DNA from: Stutzerimonas zhaodongensis
GTDB lineage: Bacteria; Pseudomonadota; Gammaproteobacteria; Pseudomonadales; Pseudomonadaceae
Assembly (NCBI RefSeq): GCF_003696365.1
Contig: NZ_RFFM01000005.1
Coordinates: forward strand, 62,001-126,000
DNA length: 64,000 bases
Reading direction: 5' to 3'
Positions 39,459 through 47,595 of the stretch are shown piece after piece. Made by a program: the position numbers and the translations under genes. The notes beneath the pieces were generated by a model, which did no database searches, was not told the DNA's origin, and saw nothing but the letters and a program-made list of their open reading frames with translations. Positions within the stretch are counted from its first letter, which is position 1, and each line of letters starts with the position of its first letter.

Positions 39459-40394
39459 ATGTATCTCGTCTGTGGTGAAGCGCTTTTCGACGTGTTCTCG
39501 GCCCCCGCGGACGCGCATAGCAATCGCTTGACTCTAGAAGCTGTGGCGGGTGGTTCGCCATTCAATGTAGCCATAGGCCTGGCAAGACTCGGCGCACCCG
39601 TGGCGCTGCTTGGCGGGATATCCACCGACCACTTCGGGCAGCGGCTGCGCAAGGTGCTGGAGAACGAAGGCGTCGACTCCAGCCACCTCATCGAATTCGA
39701 AGCACCTACGACGCTGGCGATGGTGGCACTGAGTGCCAACGGTGCACCCGCCTACAGCTTTCGCGGTAAGGGTTGCGCCGACCGCCTGGTAGAGCAATCC
39801 CATCTCCAATCGCTAGGCGATGACATCCGAGGTATCCACTTCGGTTCCTATTCGCTGGTGACCCCTCCAGTCGCCGATGCCCTGCTCTCGCTATTGAAGA
39901 ACGAACAAGCGCGGCGCCTGATCTCGCTGGACCCAAACATTCGTCTTAATGTTGAACCCGACCTGGAGCGATGGCGCGAGCGGGTCGAGGCATTCGCCGC
40001 ACGCGCGCACGTGATCAAGGTGAGCGATGAGGACCTGGCGCTCTTGTATCCGGGCGTTGCACCAGAAAGCATTGCTAAACGCTGGCTCACCGAGCGGGCC
40101 GAAGTCGTCGTGCTGACTCGTGGCAGTCAGGGAGCAGAGCTGTTCAGCAGACGAAACGGGCAATTCTATGCAGCGGCCAATGCGGTCACGGTCCGCGACA
40201 CCGTGGGCGCTGGCGATACTTTTCAGGCAGCGCTCCTGACCTACCTGCACGAGCATCAGCTGGACACTGTGCAGGCGCTCGCGAAAGTAGATTCATCTGA
40301 GCTGGAGCAAATGCTCAAGTTCGCCACCGCGGCAGCGGCGATCACCTGTTCACGGCGTGGTCCCGACCTGCCTCACCGATACGAAATTGACTGA
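39459..40394 (+). CDS. mtlZ: Fructokinase (PfkB family) of the mannitol pathway
   Basis: The 311-residue ribokinase-fold kinase phosphorylates the fructose formed from mannitol. PfkB signature 1 is the GGSPFNVAIGLARLG region, and signature 2 is DTVGAGDTFQAALL with the catalytic Asp. AGGAA lies seven bases before the ATG. In the P. fluorescens mtl operon the kinase gene is, from memory, the last gene. Here it sits upstream of the regulator, outside the main operon. Fructose versus another hexose is inferred from context. Confidence 0.88.
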   Translation: MYLVCGEALFDVFSAPADAHSNRLTLEAVAGGSPFNVAIGLARLGAPVALLGGISTDHFGQRLRKVLENEGVDSSHLIEFEAPTTLAMVALSANGAPAYSFRGKGCADRLVEQSHLQSLGDDIRGIHFGSYSLVTPPVADALLSLLKNEQARRLISLDPNIRLNVEPDLERWRERVEAFAARAHVIKVSDEDLALLYPGVAPESIAKRWLTERAEVVVLTRGSQGAELFSRRNGQFYAAANAVTVRDTVGAGDTFQAALLTYLHEHQLDTVQALAKVDSSELEQMLKFATAAAAITCSRRGPDLPHRYEID

Positions 40395-40460
40395 CCTGTT
40401 TGGCCATTGCTCACTCAGCAGCTATAACCCTTCGTGGCTTTGCACTACAACGGACCCTGT

Positions 40461-41366
40461 ATGAGAGCGTTGAAGATTTCAGATCCGTCCTACGAGCTAA
40501 TGGACGACCACCACGGCAACTCCCTGATCTACCGCGAGCACGGGTTCCCCTGCCCGCTGGTGCGTTGGCACAATCACAAGGAATATGAGCTGCATCTGAT
40601 CGTCGCCAGTTCAGGCAAGGTTTTCGTCGGCGATTACGTTGGGAATTTCGCGCCCGATAGCCTGTTCCTCACCGGGCCACATCTGCCACACAACTGGATC
40701 AGCCAGATGGATGACGGTGAGGTGGTAGCCAAGCGAGACATGTTGGTCAATTTCACCGACGAGCTGTTCGAGGCCGGCCATTCGGTATTTTCGGAGCTAC
40801 GCAGCATCACGCCGATGCTGGAACGCTCGCGCTACGGCATCGAATTCCGTTGCTCCAGCACCATCGCTCAGGCGCGACAACTGATGCAGCAGGTCGCCGA
40901 CAGCCGTGGCGCCACCCGTCTCGGTTATTTTCTGATCATGCTCGAGCTGCTCGCCAACTGCGACGATTACCAGTTGCTCTCCGGCGCAACGTCTGCGCAA
41001 CTGGGCGATGAGAATCATGCCGACCGGACGAACCTTGCGGTCAACTACATCTTCGACAATTACATGCGTGAGTTGCCCCTGGAGGAAGTAGCTGGTCATC
41101 TCGGCATGAAACCCACCTACTTCTCGCGCTTCTTCAAACGAGCCACTGGGCGATGCTTCGTTGAGTTCGTCAACAGTTTGCGCATCAGCAAATCTTGCGA
41201 GCTGTTGCTCGATCAGGACAAACCCGTCACGGATGTCTGCTTCGAATCGGGCTTCAACAACCTTTCCAACTTCAACCGACGCTTCCAGCAGCTCAAGGGC
41301 ATGACCCCTTCGTGCTATCGCCGCCTTGTCGAGCAGCGGCTGACCGAGCAAAACCTGGTCAGCTGA
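40461..41366 (+). CDS. mtlR: AraC/XylS-family activator of mannitol genes
   Basis: The 301-residue protein has a cupin-like sensing half (HNHKEYELHLIVASSGKVFVGDYVGNF). The C-terminal double helix-turn-helix spans about 200-300 (LPLEEVAGHLGMKPTYFSRFFKRATG and VTDVCFESGFNNLSNFNRRFQQLKGMTP). The chosen ATG gives the MtlR-like N-terminus MRALKISDPSYELMDDHHGN. It sits immediately upstream of mtlE and should activate that promoter in response to mannitol, arabitol or glucitol. Confidence 0.9.
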   Translation: MRALKISDPSYELMDDHHGNSLIYREHGFPCPLVRWHNHKEYELHLIVASSGKVFVGDYVGNFAPDSLFLTGPHLPHNWISQMDDGEVVAKRDMLVNFTDELFEAGHSVFSELRSITPMLERSRYGIEFRCSSTIAQARQLMQQVADSRGATRLGYFLIMLELLANCDDYQLLSGATSAQLGDENHADRTNLAVNYIFDNYMRELPLEEVAGHLGMKPTYFSRFFKRATGRCFVEFVNSLRISKSCELLLDQDKPVTDVCFESGFNNLSNFNRRFQQLKGMTPSCYRRLVEQRLTEQNLVS

Positions 41367-41514
41367 TACGCTTTCCAGCTTTGGGCCAACGTTTCGAATC
41401 GACGGCTTTTCCTCCGCATCTTTGCTATGGCGAAGGCCAAACCCTCGTCCTTGAGCGGCTGCGCGTGGTTACATAAGCGTTCCTCGAATAAAAAAAGGCT
41501 AGCGAGGACTGTCC

Positions 41515-41555
41515 GCCCTGATGCAAGAAAGTATCAAAACGAGTGCAGTCAGGGC
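41515..41555 (+). promoter_or_regulatory. Candidate MtlR-binding inverted repeat
   Basis: GCCCTGA-TGCA on the left and TGCA-G-TCAGGGC on the right form an 11-bp dyad with one bulge. The dyad ends one base before the -35 element, the normal position for an AraC-type activator. Confidence 0.5.
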
Positions 41556-41556
41556 T

Positions 41557-41586
41557 TTGTGACCCAGCCATCACCAGCGTTGTAAT
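41557..41586 (+). promoter_or_regulatory. Candidate sigma-70 promoter of mtlE
   Basis: TTGTGA, an 18-base spacer and TGTAAT form a moderate promoter directly after the candidate activator site. The leader to mtlE would be about 80 bases. Confidence 0.5.
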
Positions 41587-41619
41587 GCTCGCGAGACGCT
41601 CGTAGCGCAGTACGCGGGC

Positions 41620-41637
41620 AACAACAAAAACAATAAG
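41620..41637 (+). promoter_or_regulatory. Crc/Hfq catabolite-repression (CA) motif in the mtlE leader
   Basis: AACAACAAAAACAATAAG contains the AANAANAA pattern bound by Hfq with Crc on Pseudomonas mRNAs. It lies 37 bases before the mtlE ATG, inside the predicted leader. Confidence 0.7.
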
Positions 41638-41653
41638 CGCTTCCACGGCTATG

Positions 41654-41672
41654 CCTGGAAGAGGAGTCCAGG
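41654..41672 (+). other. Hairpin presenting the mtlE ribosome site in its loop
   Basis: CCTGGA and TCCAGG form a 6-bp stem whose 7-base loop is AGAGGAG, the Shine-Dalgarno. The stem ends one base before the ATG. Confidence 0.45.
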
Positions 41673-41673
41673 A

Positions 41674-42981
41674 ATGAAAACATTCAAATTGCTGCTCGCC
41701 AGTGCCTGCATCGTCACGACCGGCATTGCACAAGCCGCCGAAACCATCACCGTTGCCACCGTCAATAATGCGGACATGATCCGCATGCAGCGCCTGTCCA
41801 AGACTTTCGAACAGCAGAATCCCGACATCAAGCTCAACTGGGTGGTGCTAGAGGAGAACGTCCTGCGTCAGCGCCTGACCACCGACATCGCTACCCAGGG
41901 CGGTCAGTTCGACGTGCTCACCATCGGCATGTACGAAGTTTCGCTTTGGGGCGACAAGGGTTGGCTGACGCCCATGAAGGACCTGCCTGAAGGCTACGAC
42001 TTGGACGACGTATTTCCTTCGGTCCGCGAAGGTCTGTCGGTGGACGGGACGCTGTATGCGCTGCCGTTCTACGCCGAAAGCTCGATGACCTATTACCGCA
42101 CTGACCTGTTCGAGCAGGCCGGTCTGCAGATGCCTGAACATCCCACCTGGACTCAGATGGCCGAGTACGCCGAGAAGCTACACAAGCCCGGTGAAGACCA
42201 GTACGGCATGTGCCTGCGCGGCAAGGCCGGCTGGGGTGAGAACATGGCACTGGTGACCACAGTCGCCAACTCATTCGGCGCACGCTGGTTCGATGAGAAG
42301 TGGCAACCAGAGTTCGATGGCCCGGAGTGGACCAAGGCGGCCAACTTCTATGTGGATCTGCTGAGCAAGTACGGCCCGCCCGGCGCTTCCAGTAACGGCT
42401 TCAACGAGAACCTGGCCCTGTTCAACAGCGGCAAGTGCGCCATGTGGGTCGACGCAACGGTAGCGGGCTCGTTCGTCACGGATACATCGCAAAGCAAGGT
42501 CGCCGACAAAGTGGGCTTCACCTTCGCTCCGCAGGAAGAGACCGATAAAGGTTCGGCCTGGTTGTACTCTTGGGCACTGGCGATCCCTACCAGCTCGCAG
42601 CAGAAAGAAGCCGCCAAGCTCTTCACCGCCTGGGCAACATCGAAGGACTACGCCAAGCTCGTTGCCGAAACAGACGGCGTTACCAACGTGCCACCGGGTA
42701 CTCGTGAGTCCACCTACAGCGACGAGTACATGGCCGCTGCACCCTTTGCCAAAATCACATTGGAATCGCTGAAGCAGGCCGATCCCGCCTCGCCTTCCGC
42801 TAAACCCGTGCCCTACGTGGGCATCCAGCTGGTGACCATTCCGGAATTCCAGGCTATCGGTACTCAGGTCGGCAAGATGTTCTCCGCGGCGCTTACCGGA
42901 CAGATGCCAGTCGAGCAGATGCTGACCGCTGTGCAGCAGTCGACCACGCGCGAGATGAAGCGCGCCGGCTATCCCAAGTAA
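41674..42981 (+). CDS. mtlE: Mannitol/polyol ABC transporter substrate-binding protein
   Basis: The 435-residue periplasmic protein (family 1 extracellular solute-binding protein) has a clear signal peptide (LLLASACIVTTGIAQAA). Its features are NPDIKLNWVVLEENVLRQRLTTDIA, YALPFYAESSMTYYRTDLFEQAGLQMPEHPTWTQMAEYA and GKCAMWVDATVAGSF. It delivers polyols to MtlFG. A hairpin in the 96-base gap after it probably raises its level relative to the permeases. Confidence 0.94.
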   Translation: MKTFKLLLASACIVTTGIAQAAETITVATVNNADMIRMQRLSKTFEQQNPDIKLNWVVLEENVLRQRLTTDIATQGGQFDVLTIGMYEVSLWGDKGWLTPMKDLPEGYDLDDVFPSVREGLSVDGTLYALPFYAESSMTYYRTDLFEQAGLQMPEHPTWTQMAEYAEKLHKPGEDQYGMCLRGKAGWGENMALVTTVANSFGARWFDEKWQPEFDGPEWTKAANFYVDLLSKYGPPGASSNGFNENLALFNSGKCAMWVDATVAGSFVTDTSQSKVADKVGFTFAPQEETDKGSAWLYSWALAIPTSSQQKEAAKLFTAWATSKDYAKLVAETDGVTNVPPGTRESTYSDEYMAAAPFAKITLESLKQADPASPSAKPVPYVGIQLVTIPEFQAIGTQVGKMFSAALTGQMPVEQMLTAVQQSTTREMKRAGYPK

Positions 42982-43030
42982 GCGCCCCAAGCAGGCATCG
43001 TCCCTTCCTAATCGAAGGTGAACACCGGAA

Positions 43031-43048
43031 AGGGCTCGCCCGAGCCCT
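43031..43048 (+). other. Intercistronic hairpin between mtlE and mtlF
   Basis: AGGGCTC and GAGCCCT form a 7-bp stem with the loop GCCC. No T-run follows. It can protect the mtlE message or attenuate downstream transcription. Confidence 0.55.
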
Positions 43049-43077
43049 CATGGCCTTCTTTCAGCCGGAGCACACCC

Positions 43078-44022
43078 ATGGCCACCTCATCCACAGCCTT
43101 GCCCAAGGCGTCTGTCACCGACACGGCAAGCGAGCCGAGCGAGCGAAAGCCGCGCCGCTTTGGCCCCAGCTGGTTCCTCGTCAGCCCGTCCGTTGCGCTG
43201 TTGCTGCTGTGGATGCTGGTTCCGTTGTCGATGACCGTCTACTTCTCGGTGATTCGCTACAACCTGCTCTATCCCGGCGACAACGATTTCGTCGGACTGG
43301 AGAATTTCCACTACTTCCTGACCGATGCCGGTTTCATACCGGGCATGACCAACACACTGATCCTGGTGGGCAGCGTGTTGCTGATCAGCGTCGTGCTCGG
43401 GGTATTGATCTCCGCGCTGCTGGAGGCGGCTGACTTCGCTGGGCGCGGGATTGTACGCGTGCTTCTGATCTCGCCGTTCTTCATCATGCCGACCGTCAGC
43501 GCGCTGGTCTGGAAGAACCTGATCTACCACCCCGTCTCGGGAATTCTCGCGGCCGTCTGGAAGTTCTTCGGGGCGCAGCCGGTCGACTGGCTGGCCCAGC
43601 ATCCACTCGCCTCGATTGTGATCATCGTGTCATGGCAATGGCTGCCCTTCGCGATACTGATCCTGATGACGGCCATGCAGTCCCTCGATCAGGAGCAGAA
43701 AGAAGCCGCCCGCCTGGATGGCGCTGGCCCCATCGCGATCTTCTGGCACCTCACCCTGCCACATCTGGCCCGCCCGATCGCCGTAGTAGTGATGATTGAA
43801 ACCATCTTTTTGCTCTCTGTCTTCGCCGAGATCTTCACCACCACCAGCGGTGGTCCCGGCTATGCGTCAACCAACCTTGCCTACCTGATCTACACCCAGG
43901 CACTGCTTCAATTCGACGTCGGCATGGCATCGGCCGGCGGCTTGATCGCGGTAGTCATCGCCAACATCGCGGCGATCATCCTGGTGCGGATGCTCGGCAA
44001 GAATCTCACCGAAAAATACTGA
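43078..44022 (+). CDS. mtlF: Polyol ABC transporter permease
   Basis: The 314-residue permease has six membrane segments after a hydrophilic N-terminus. Segment one is FLVSPSVALLLLWMLVPLSMTVYFSV. The EAA coupling motif is EAARLDGAGPIAIFWHLTLPHL near residues 220-240. I chose the ATG at 43078 with GGAG upstream; an in-frame GTG at 43018 lies beyond the hairpin and is unlikely. It forms the channel with MtlG. Confidence 0.93.
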   Translation: MATSSTALPKASVTDTASEPSERKPRRFGPSWFLVSPSVALLLLWMLVPLSMTVYFSVIRYNLLYPGDNDFVGLENFHYFLTDAGFIPGMTNTLILVGSVLLISVVLGVLISALLEAADFAGRGIVRVLLISPFFIMPTVSALVWKNLIYHPVSGILAAVWKFFGAQPVDWLAQHPLASIVIIVSWQWLPFAILILMTAMQSLDQEQKEAARLDGAGPIAIFWHLTLPHLARPIAVVVMIETIFLLSVFAEIFTTTSGGPGYASTNLAYLIYTQALLQFDVGMASAGGLIAVVIANIAAIILVRMLGKNLTEKY

Positions 44023-44032
44023 GGACAGACCG

Positions 44033-44866
44033 ATGCTGACGCTCAAACAAAGTCGCCGCCTCAATACCCTTGTGGTCGGGCTGTTCGCCTGGGCCGTGGC
44101 GCTGCTGCTGTTCTTCCCGATCTTCTGGATGCTGATGACCAGCCTGAAGACCGAGATCGACGCCTTCGCCACACCGCCGCAGTTCATATTCACGCCGACG
44201 CTGGAGAACTACCTGCAGATTCAGGACCGCAGCGGCTACTTCAAATACGCCTGGAACTCGGTGACCATCTCCTTCGGCGCCACGGCCCTGGGCATGCTGA
44301 TTGCGATACCTGCGGCCTACTCGATGGCCTTCTACGAGACCAAGCGCACCAAAGGCACGCTGTTGTGGATGCTCTCGACCAAGATGCTGCCGCCGGTGGG
44401 CGTGCTGGTGCCGATCTACCTGCTGGCCAAGCAGTTCGGCATGTTGGACAGCCGCGCAGTGCTGATCATCATCTACACGCTGATCAACCTGCCGATCCTG
44501 GTGTGGATGATCTACACCTATTTCAAGGACATACCCCGCGACATTCTCGAAGCGGCCCGCATGGACGGCGCAACGCTGATGCAGGAAATGGTTCGCGTGC
44601 TGCTGCCAATCAGTAAGGGCGGGCTCGCCTCCACCATGCTGCTGTCGCTGATCCTGTGCTGGAACGAGGCCTTCTGGTCGTTGAACCTGACCTCTTCCAA
44701 TGCCGCGCCGCTGACCGCCCTGATCGCTTCCTACTCCAGCCCAGAAGGGCTGTTCTGGGCCAAGCTTTCAGCCGTATCCACCCTCGCCTGCGCCCCCATA
44801 CTGATTTTCGGCTGGATCAGTCAGAAGCAGCTGGTCCGCGGCCTGTCGTTCGGCGCTGTGAAGTAA
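44033..44866 (+). CDS. mtlG: Polyol ABC transporter permease
   Basis: The 277-residue permease starts ten bases after mtlF. It has six hydrophobic segments, beginning TLVVGLFAWAVALLLFFPIFWMLMTSLK. The EAA motif is EAARMDGATLMQEMVRVLLPIS. It matches the MalG-like half of carbohydrate ABC importers. Confidence 0.94.
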   Translation: MLTLKQSRRLNTLVVGLFAWAVALLLFFPIFWMLMTSLKTEIDAFATPPQFIFTPTLENYLQIQDRSGYFKYAWNSVTISFGATALGMLIAIPAAYSMAFYETKRTKGTLLWMLSTKMLPPVGVLVPIYLLAKQFGMLDSRAVLIIIYTLINLPILVWMIYTYFKDIPRDILEAARMDGATLMQEMVRVLLPISKGGLASTMLLSLILCWNEAFWSLNLTSSNAAPLTALIASYSSPEGLFWAKLSAVSTLACAPILIFGWISQKQLVRGLSFGAVK

Positions 44867-44904
44867 CGCCGCTGAGCTGAGAAGAACAACAGAGGATTCC
44901 GAAC

Positions 44905-46008
44905 ATGGCAGACCTGAAAGTCCACAACCTGAAGAAAAGCTTCGACGGCAACGACATCATCAAAGGTATAGACCTCGACATTCGTGATCGCGAGTTCGTG
45001 GTCTTCGTCGGGCCGTCCGGCTGCGGCAAGTCCACGCTACTGCGGCTGATCGCCGGCCTGGAGGAAGTCAGCAGCGGCAGGATCGAGCTCGACGGGCGCG
45101 ACATCACCGATGTCAGCCCAGCCAAGCGCGACCTGGCCATGGTGTTCCAGACCTACGCGCTCTATCCGCACATGACGGTGCGCAAGAACATGTCCTTCGC
45201 CCTCGATCTCGCCGGGGCAGACAAGCAGGAAGTGGCTCGCAAAATCGAAGCGGCCGCGCGTACGCTCGAACTCGAGCCACTGCTTGAACGCAAACCGCGC
45301 CAGCTCTCCGGGGGCCAGCGCCAGCGCGTCGCCATAGGCCGTGCCATCGTGCGCAATCCCAAGGTTTTCCTGTTCGACGAGCCCCTCTCCAACCTCGATG
45401 CCGCCTTGCGCGTACAGATGCGCCTGGAGCTCTCGCGCCTGCACCAGGAATTACAAGCGACCATGATCTACGTGACTCACGATCAGGTCGAAGCCATGAC
45501 CCTGGCGGACAAGGTCGTAGTGCTCAACGGCGGACGCATCGAACAGGTCGGATCACCCATGGAGCTCTATCACAACCCCGCCAACCTCTTCGTAGCAGGT
45601 TTCCTCGGGACACCGAAGATGGGCTTTTTGCAGGGCCGCATCAGGCAGGTTGAAGCTACAGGCTGCGAAGTGGAACTCGACGCAGGCTGCCGACTGTACC
45701 TGCCGCGCAGCGGACCATCCCTGGCGGTGGGAGACGCCGTAACCCTTGGCATTCGCCCTGAGCATCTCAACCGCAGCACCGATGGCAACTGCCAGCTTGA
45801 GGTCAAAGCCGACGTCAGCGAGCGATTGGGTAGCGATACCTACTGCCATGTCATCACCCAGGCGAACGAACCCCTGACTATGCGCATCCGGGGCGATTTT
45901 ACCCCTCGCTACGGCGAATCGCTGAAGCTGAGCCTCGACTCCGCCCACTGCCACCTGTTCGATGGCAACGGCCTGGCGGTCGGTCAATCCCTGCAACAGG
46001 TGGCCTGA
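44905..46008 (+). CDS. mtlK: Polyol ABC transporter ATPase (MalK/UgpC type)
   Basis: The 367-residue ATPase energises MtlEFG. Walker A is GPSGCGKST (residues 36-44), the Q-loop region is [14 protein letters not shown], the signature is [14 protein letters not shown], and Walker B is [12 protein letters not shown]. The C-terminal TOBE domain (about 240-367) is where such ATPases are usually regulated. A 97-base gap with no visible gene or terminator separates it from mtlD. Confidence 0.95.
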   Translation: MADLKVHNLKKSFDGNDIIKGIDLDIRDREFVVFVGPSGCGKSTLLRLIAGLEEVSSGRIELDGRDITDVSPAKRDLAMVFQTYALYPHMTVRKNMSFALDLAGADKQEVARKIEAAARTLELEPLLERKPRQLSGGQRQRVAIGRAIVRNPKVFLFDEPLSNLDAALRVQMRLELSRLHQELQATMIYVTHDQVEAMTLADKVVVLNGGRIEQVGSPMELYHNPANLFVAGFLGTPKMGFLQGRIRQVEATGCEVELDAGCRLYLPRSGPSLAVGDAVTLGIRPEHLNRSTDGNCQLEVKADVSERLGSDTYCHVITQANEPLTMRIRGDFTPRYGESLKLSLDSAHCHLFDGNGLAVGQSLQQVA

Positions 46009-46105
46009 CGCTTCAATCAGAACCCGTATGTCGGCGAGATCGCTGCCTACCCAGGCCGCGATCGCGCCCTCGGCTTTTCCATTCCCACGCCCTGCGAGGC
46101 CTGAC

Positions 46106-47584
46106 ATGAAGTTGAAACGACAGAATCTGCCGCAGCTGCCGGCCCACATCGCGCGTCCTGCCTATGCTCCGGATCAGGTCAAGACTGGGATAGCGCACAT
46201 CGGCGTCGGCGGCTTCCACCGCGCTCATCAAGCGGCGTACACCGATGCACTGATGAACACGGGCGAAGGGCTCGAGTGGGGCATCTGTGGTATCGGCACA
46301 CGTGCCGATGAGCTGTCCATGCGTGACGCCCTCGCCTCGCAGGATTACCTCTATACCCTGGTCGAGCTTGACGACCGACCCGATACAGAGGTCCGCGTGA
46401 TCGGCAGCATTCGCGAAATGCTGCTGGTAGGCGAAGACGGCTCCGAGTCGGTTGTTGCCCGATTGGCTGACCCCGCGATCCGCATCGTTTCGCTGACCAT
46501 CACCGAGGGCGGCTACTGCATGGACGATGGCACCGGCGAGTTCAACGCCGCGCTGCCCCACATCCAGCACGATGTGGAGAATCCGCGCGCGCCGATCAGC
46601 GTATTCGGTCTGCTCTGCGCAGCTTTGGCCAAACGCCGCGGACAGGGTGTGCCAGCGTTCACGGTGATGTCCTGCGATAACCTGCCGCACAACGGCGACG
46701 TTACGCGTAAGGCGACGCTGGCATTCGCCAATCTGGTGGACTCTGAGTTGGCCAACTGGATAGCGCAGAATGTCTCTTTTCCCAATGCCATGGTCGATCG
46801 CATTACGCCCATGACCAGTGCTGCTCACCGCAAGGATCTTCGCCAGAACCACGAGATCGATGACGCCTGGCCCGTGGTCTGCGAGCCCTTCGTACAGTGG
46901 GTTCTGGAAGACAAGTTCAATGCTGGCCGACCGGCCTGGGAAAAGGTAGGCGTCCAGTTCACCGATGACGTCGCGCCCTACGAGGAAATGAAGATCAAGC
47001 TGCTCAATGGCAGCCACCTTGCGTTGACCTATCTGGGCTTTCTGCGCGGGTATCGCTTCGTCCATGAAACCATGGCCGACCCGCTGTTCGTCGAGTACAT
47101 CCGCCAATACATGGACGAGGACGTCACGCCACAGCTGGCTCCCGTGACGGGGATCGACCTCACGCAGTACAAACGAACCCTGATCGAGCGATTCTCCAAT
47201 TGCGCCATCGCTGACCAGCTGGAACGCGTCTGCTCCGACGGCTCCTCGAAATTTCCAAAATTCACTGTGCCGACCATCAATCGCCTGATCGCTGATAACG
47301 CTGAGCTCGATCGCGCGGCGCTGGTCGTAGCTGCATGGGCGCTGTACCTGCGGGGCGTCGACGAGAACGGTGACCGCTACCGGATCCCCGATCCACGTGC
47401 GGAGTTCTGCCAGTCATTGGTCGAAGACGATGACGGACTTGCCGATCGCCTGCTCGGGCGGGAAGAGATCTTTGGCAATCACATAGGCCGCTCGCCGGCA
47501 TTCCGCGAGGCGTTTGACCGCAACCTGCTGCGTCTGACCACATTAGGCGTGAGCGGCACCCTCGATCTGTTGCTGACCCGCTAA
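46106..47584 (+). CDS. mtlD: Mannitol 2-dehydrogenase
   Basis: The 492-residue long-chain polyol dehydrogenase oxidises D-mannitol to fructose with NAD+; relatives also use arabitol and glucitol. The N-terminal nucleotide-binding part includes HIGVGGFHRAHQAAYTD. The catalytic K-x4-N-x2-H motif is in MKIKLLNGSHLALTYLG. The start MKLKRQNLPQLPAHI follows GAGG by six bases. The upstream in-frame extension overlapping mtlK is rejected. Confidence 0.95.
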   Translation: MKLKRQNLPQLPAHIARPAYAPDQVKTGIAHIGVGGFHRAHQAAYTDALMNTGEGLEWGICGIGTRADELSMRDALASQDYLYTLVELDDRPDTEVRVIGSIREMLLVGEDGSESVVARLADPAIRIVSLTITEGGYCMDDGTGEFNAALPHIQHDVENPRAPISVFGLLCAALAKRRGQGVPAFTVMSCDNLPHNGDVTRKATLAFANLVDSELANWIAQNVSFPNAMVDRITPMTSAAHRKDLRQNHEIDDAWPVVCEPFVQWVLEDKFNAGRPAWEKVGVQFTDDVAPYEEMKIKLLNGSHLALTYLGFLRGYRFVHETMADPLFVEYIRQYMDEDVTPQLAPVTGIDLTQYKRTLIERFSNCAIADQLERVCSDGSSKFPKFTVPTINRLIADNAELDRAALVVAAWALYLRGVDENGDRYRIPDPRAEFCQSLVEDDDGLADRLLGREEIFGNHIGRSPAFREAFDRNLLRLTTLGVSGTLDLLLTR

Positions 47585-47595
47585 CGGAGCAGATC

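Larger units (their letters stand above)
41367..41673 (+). promoter_or_regulatory. Regulatory region of the mtlEFGKDY operon
   Basis: The 307-base gap holds an inverted repeat that may bind MtlR, a sigma-70-like promoter, a Crc-type A-rich motif and a hairpin that displays the ribosome site. Each is listed separately. No gene was seen here. Confidence 0.7.

Noticed and set aside
46013-47107. A 364-codon minus-strand frame
   Set aside because: It is antisense to mtlD, which has intact catalytic motifs. The antisense protein shows no recognisable domain.
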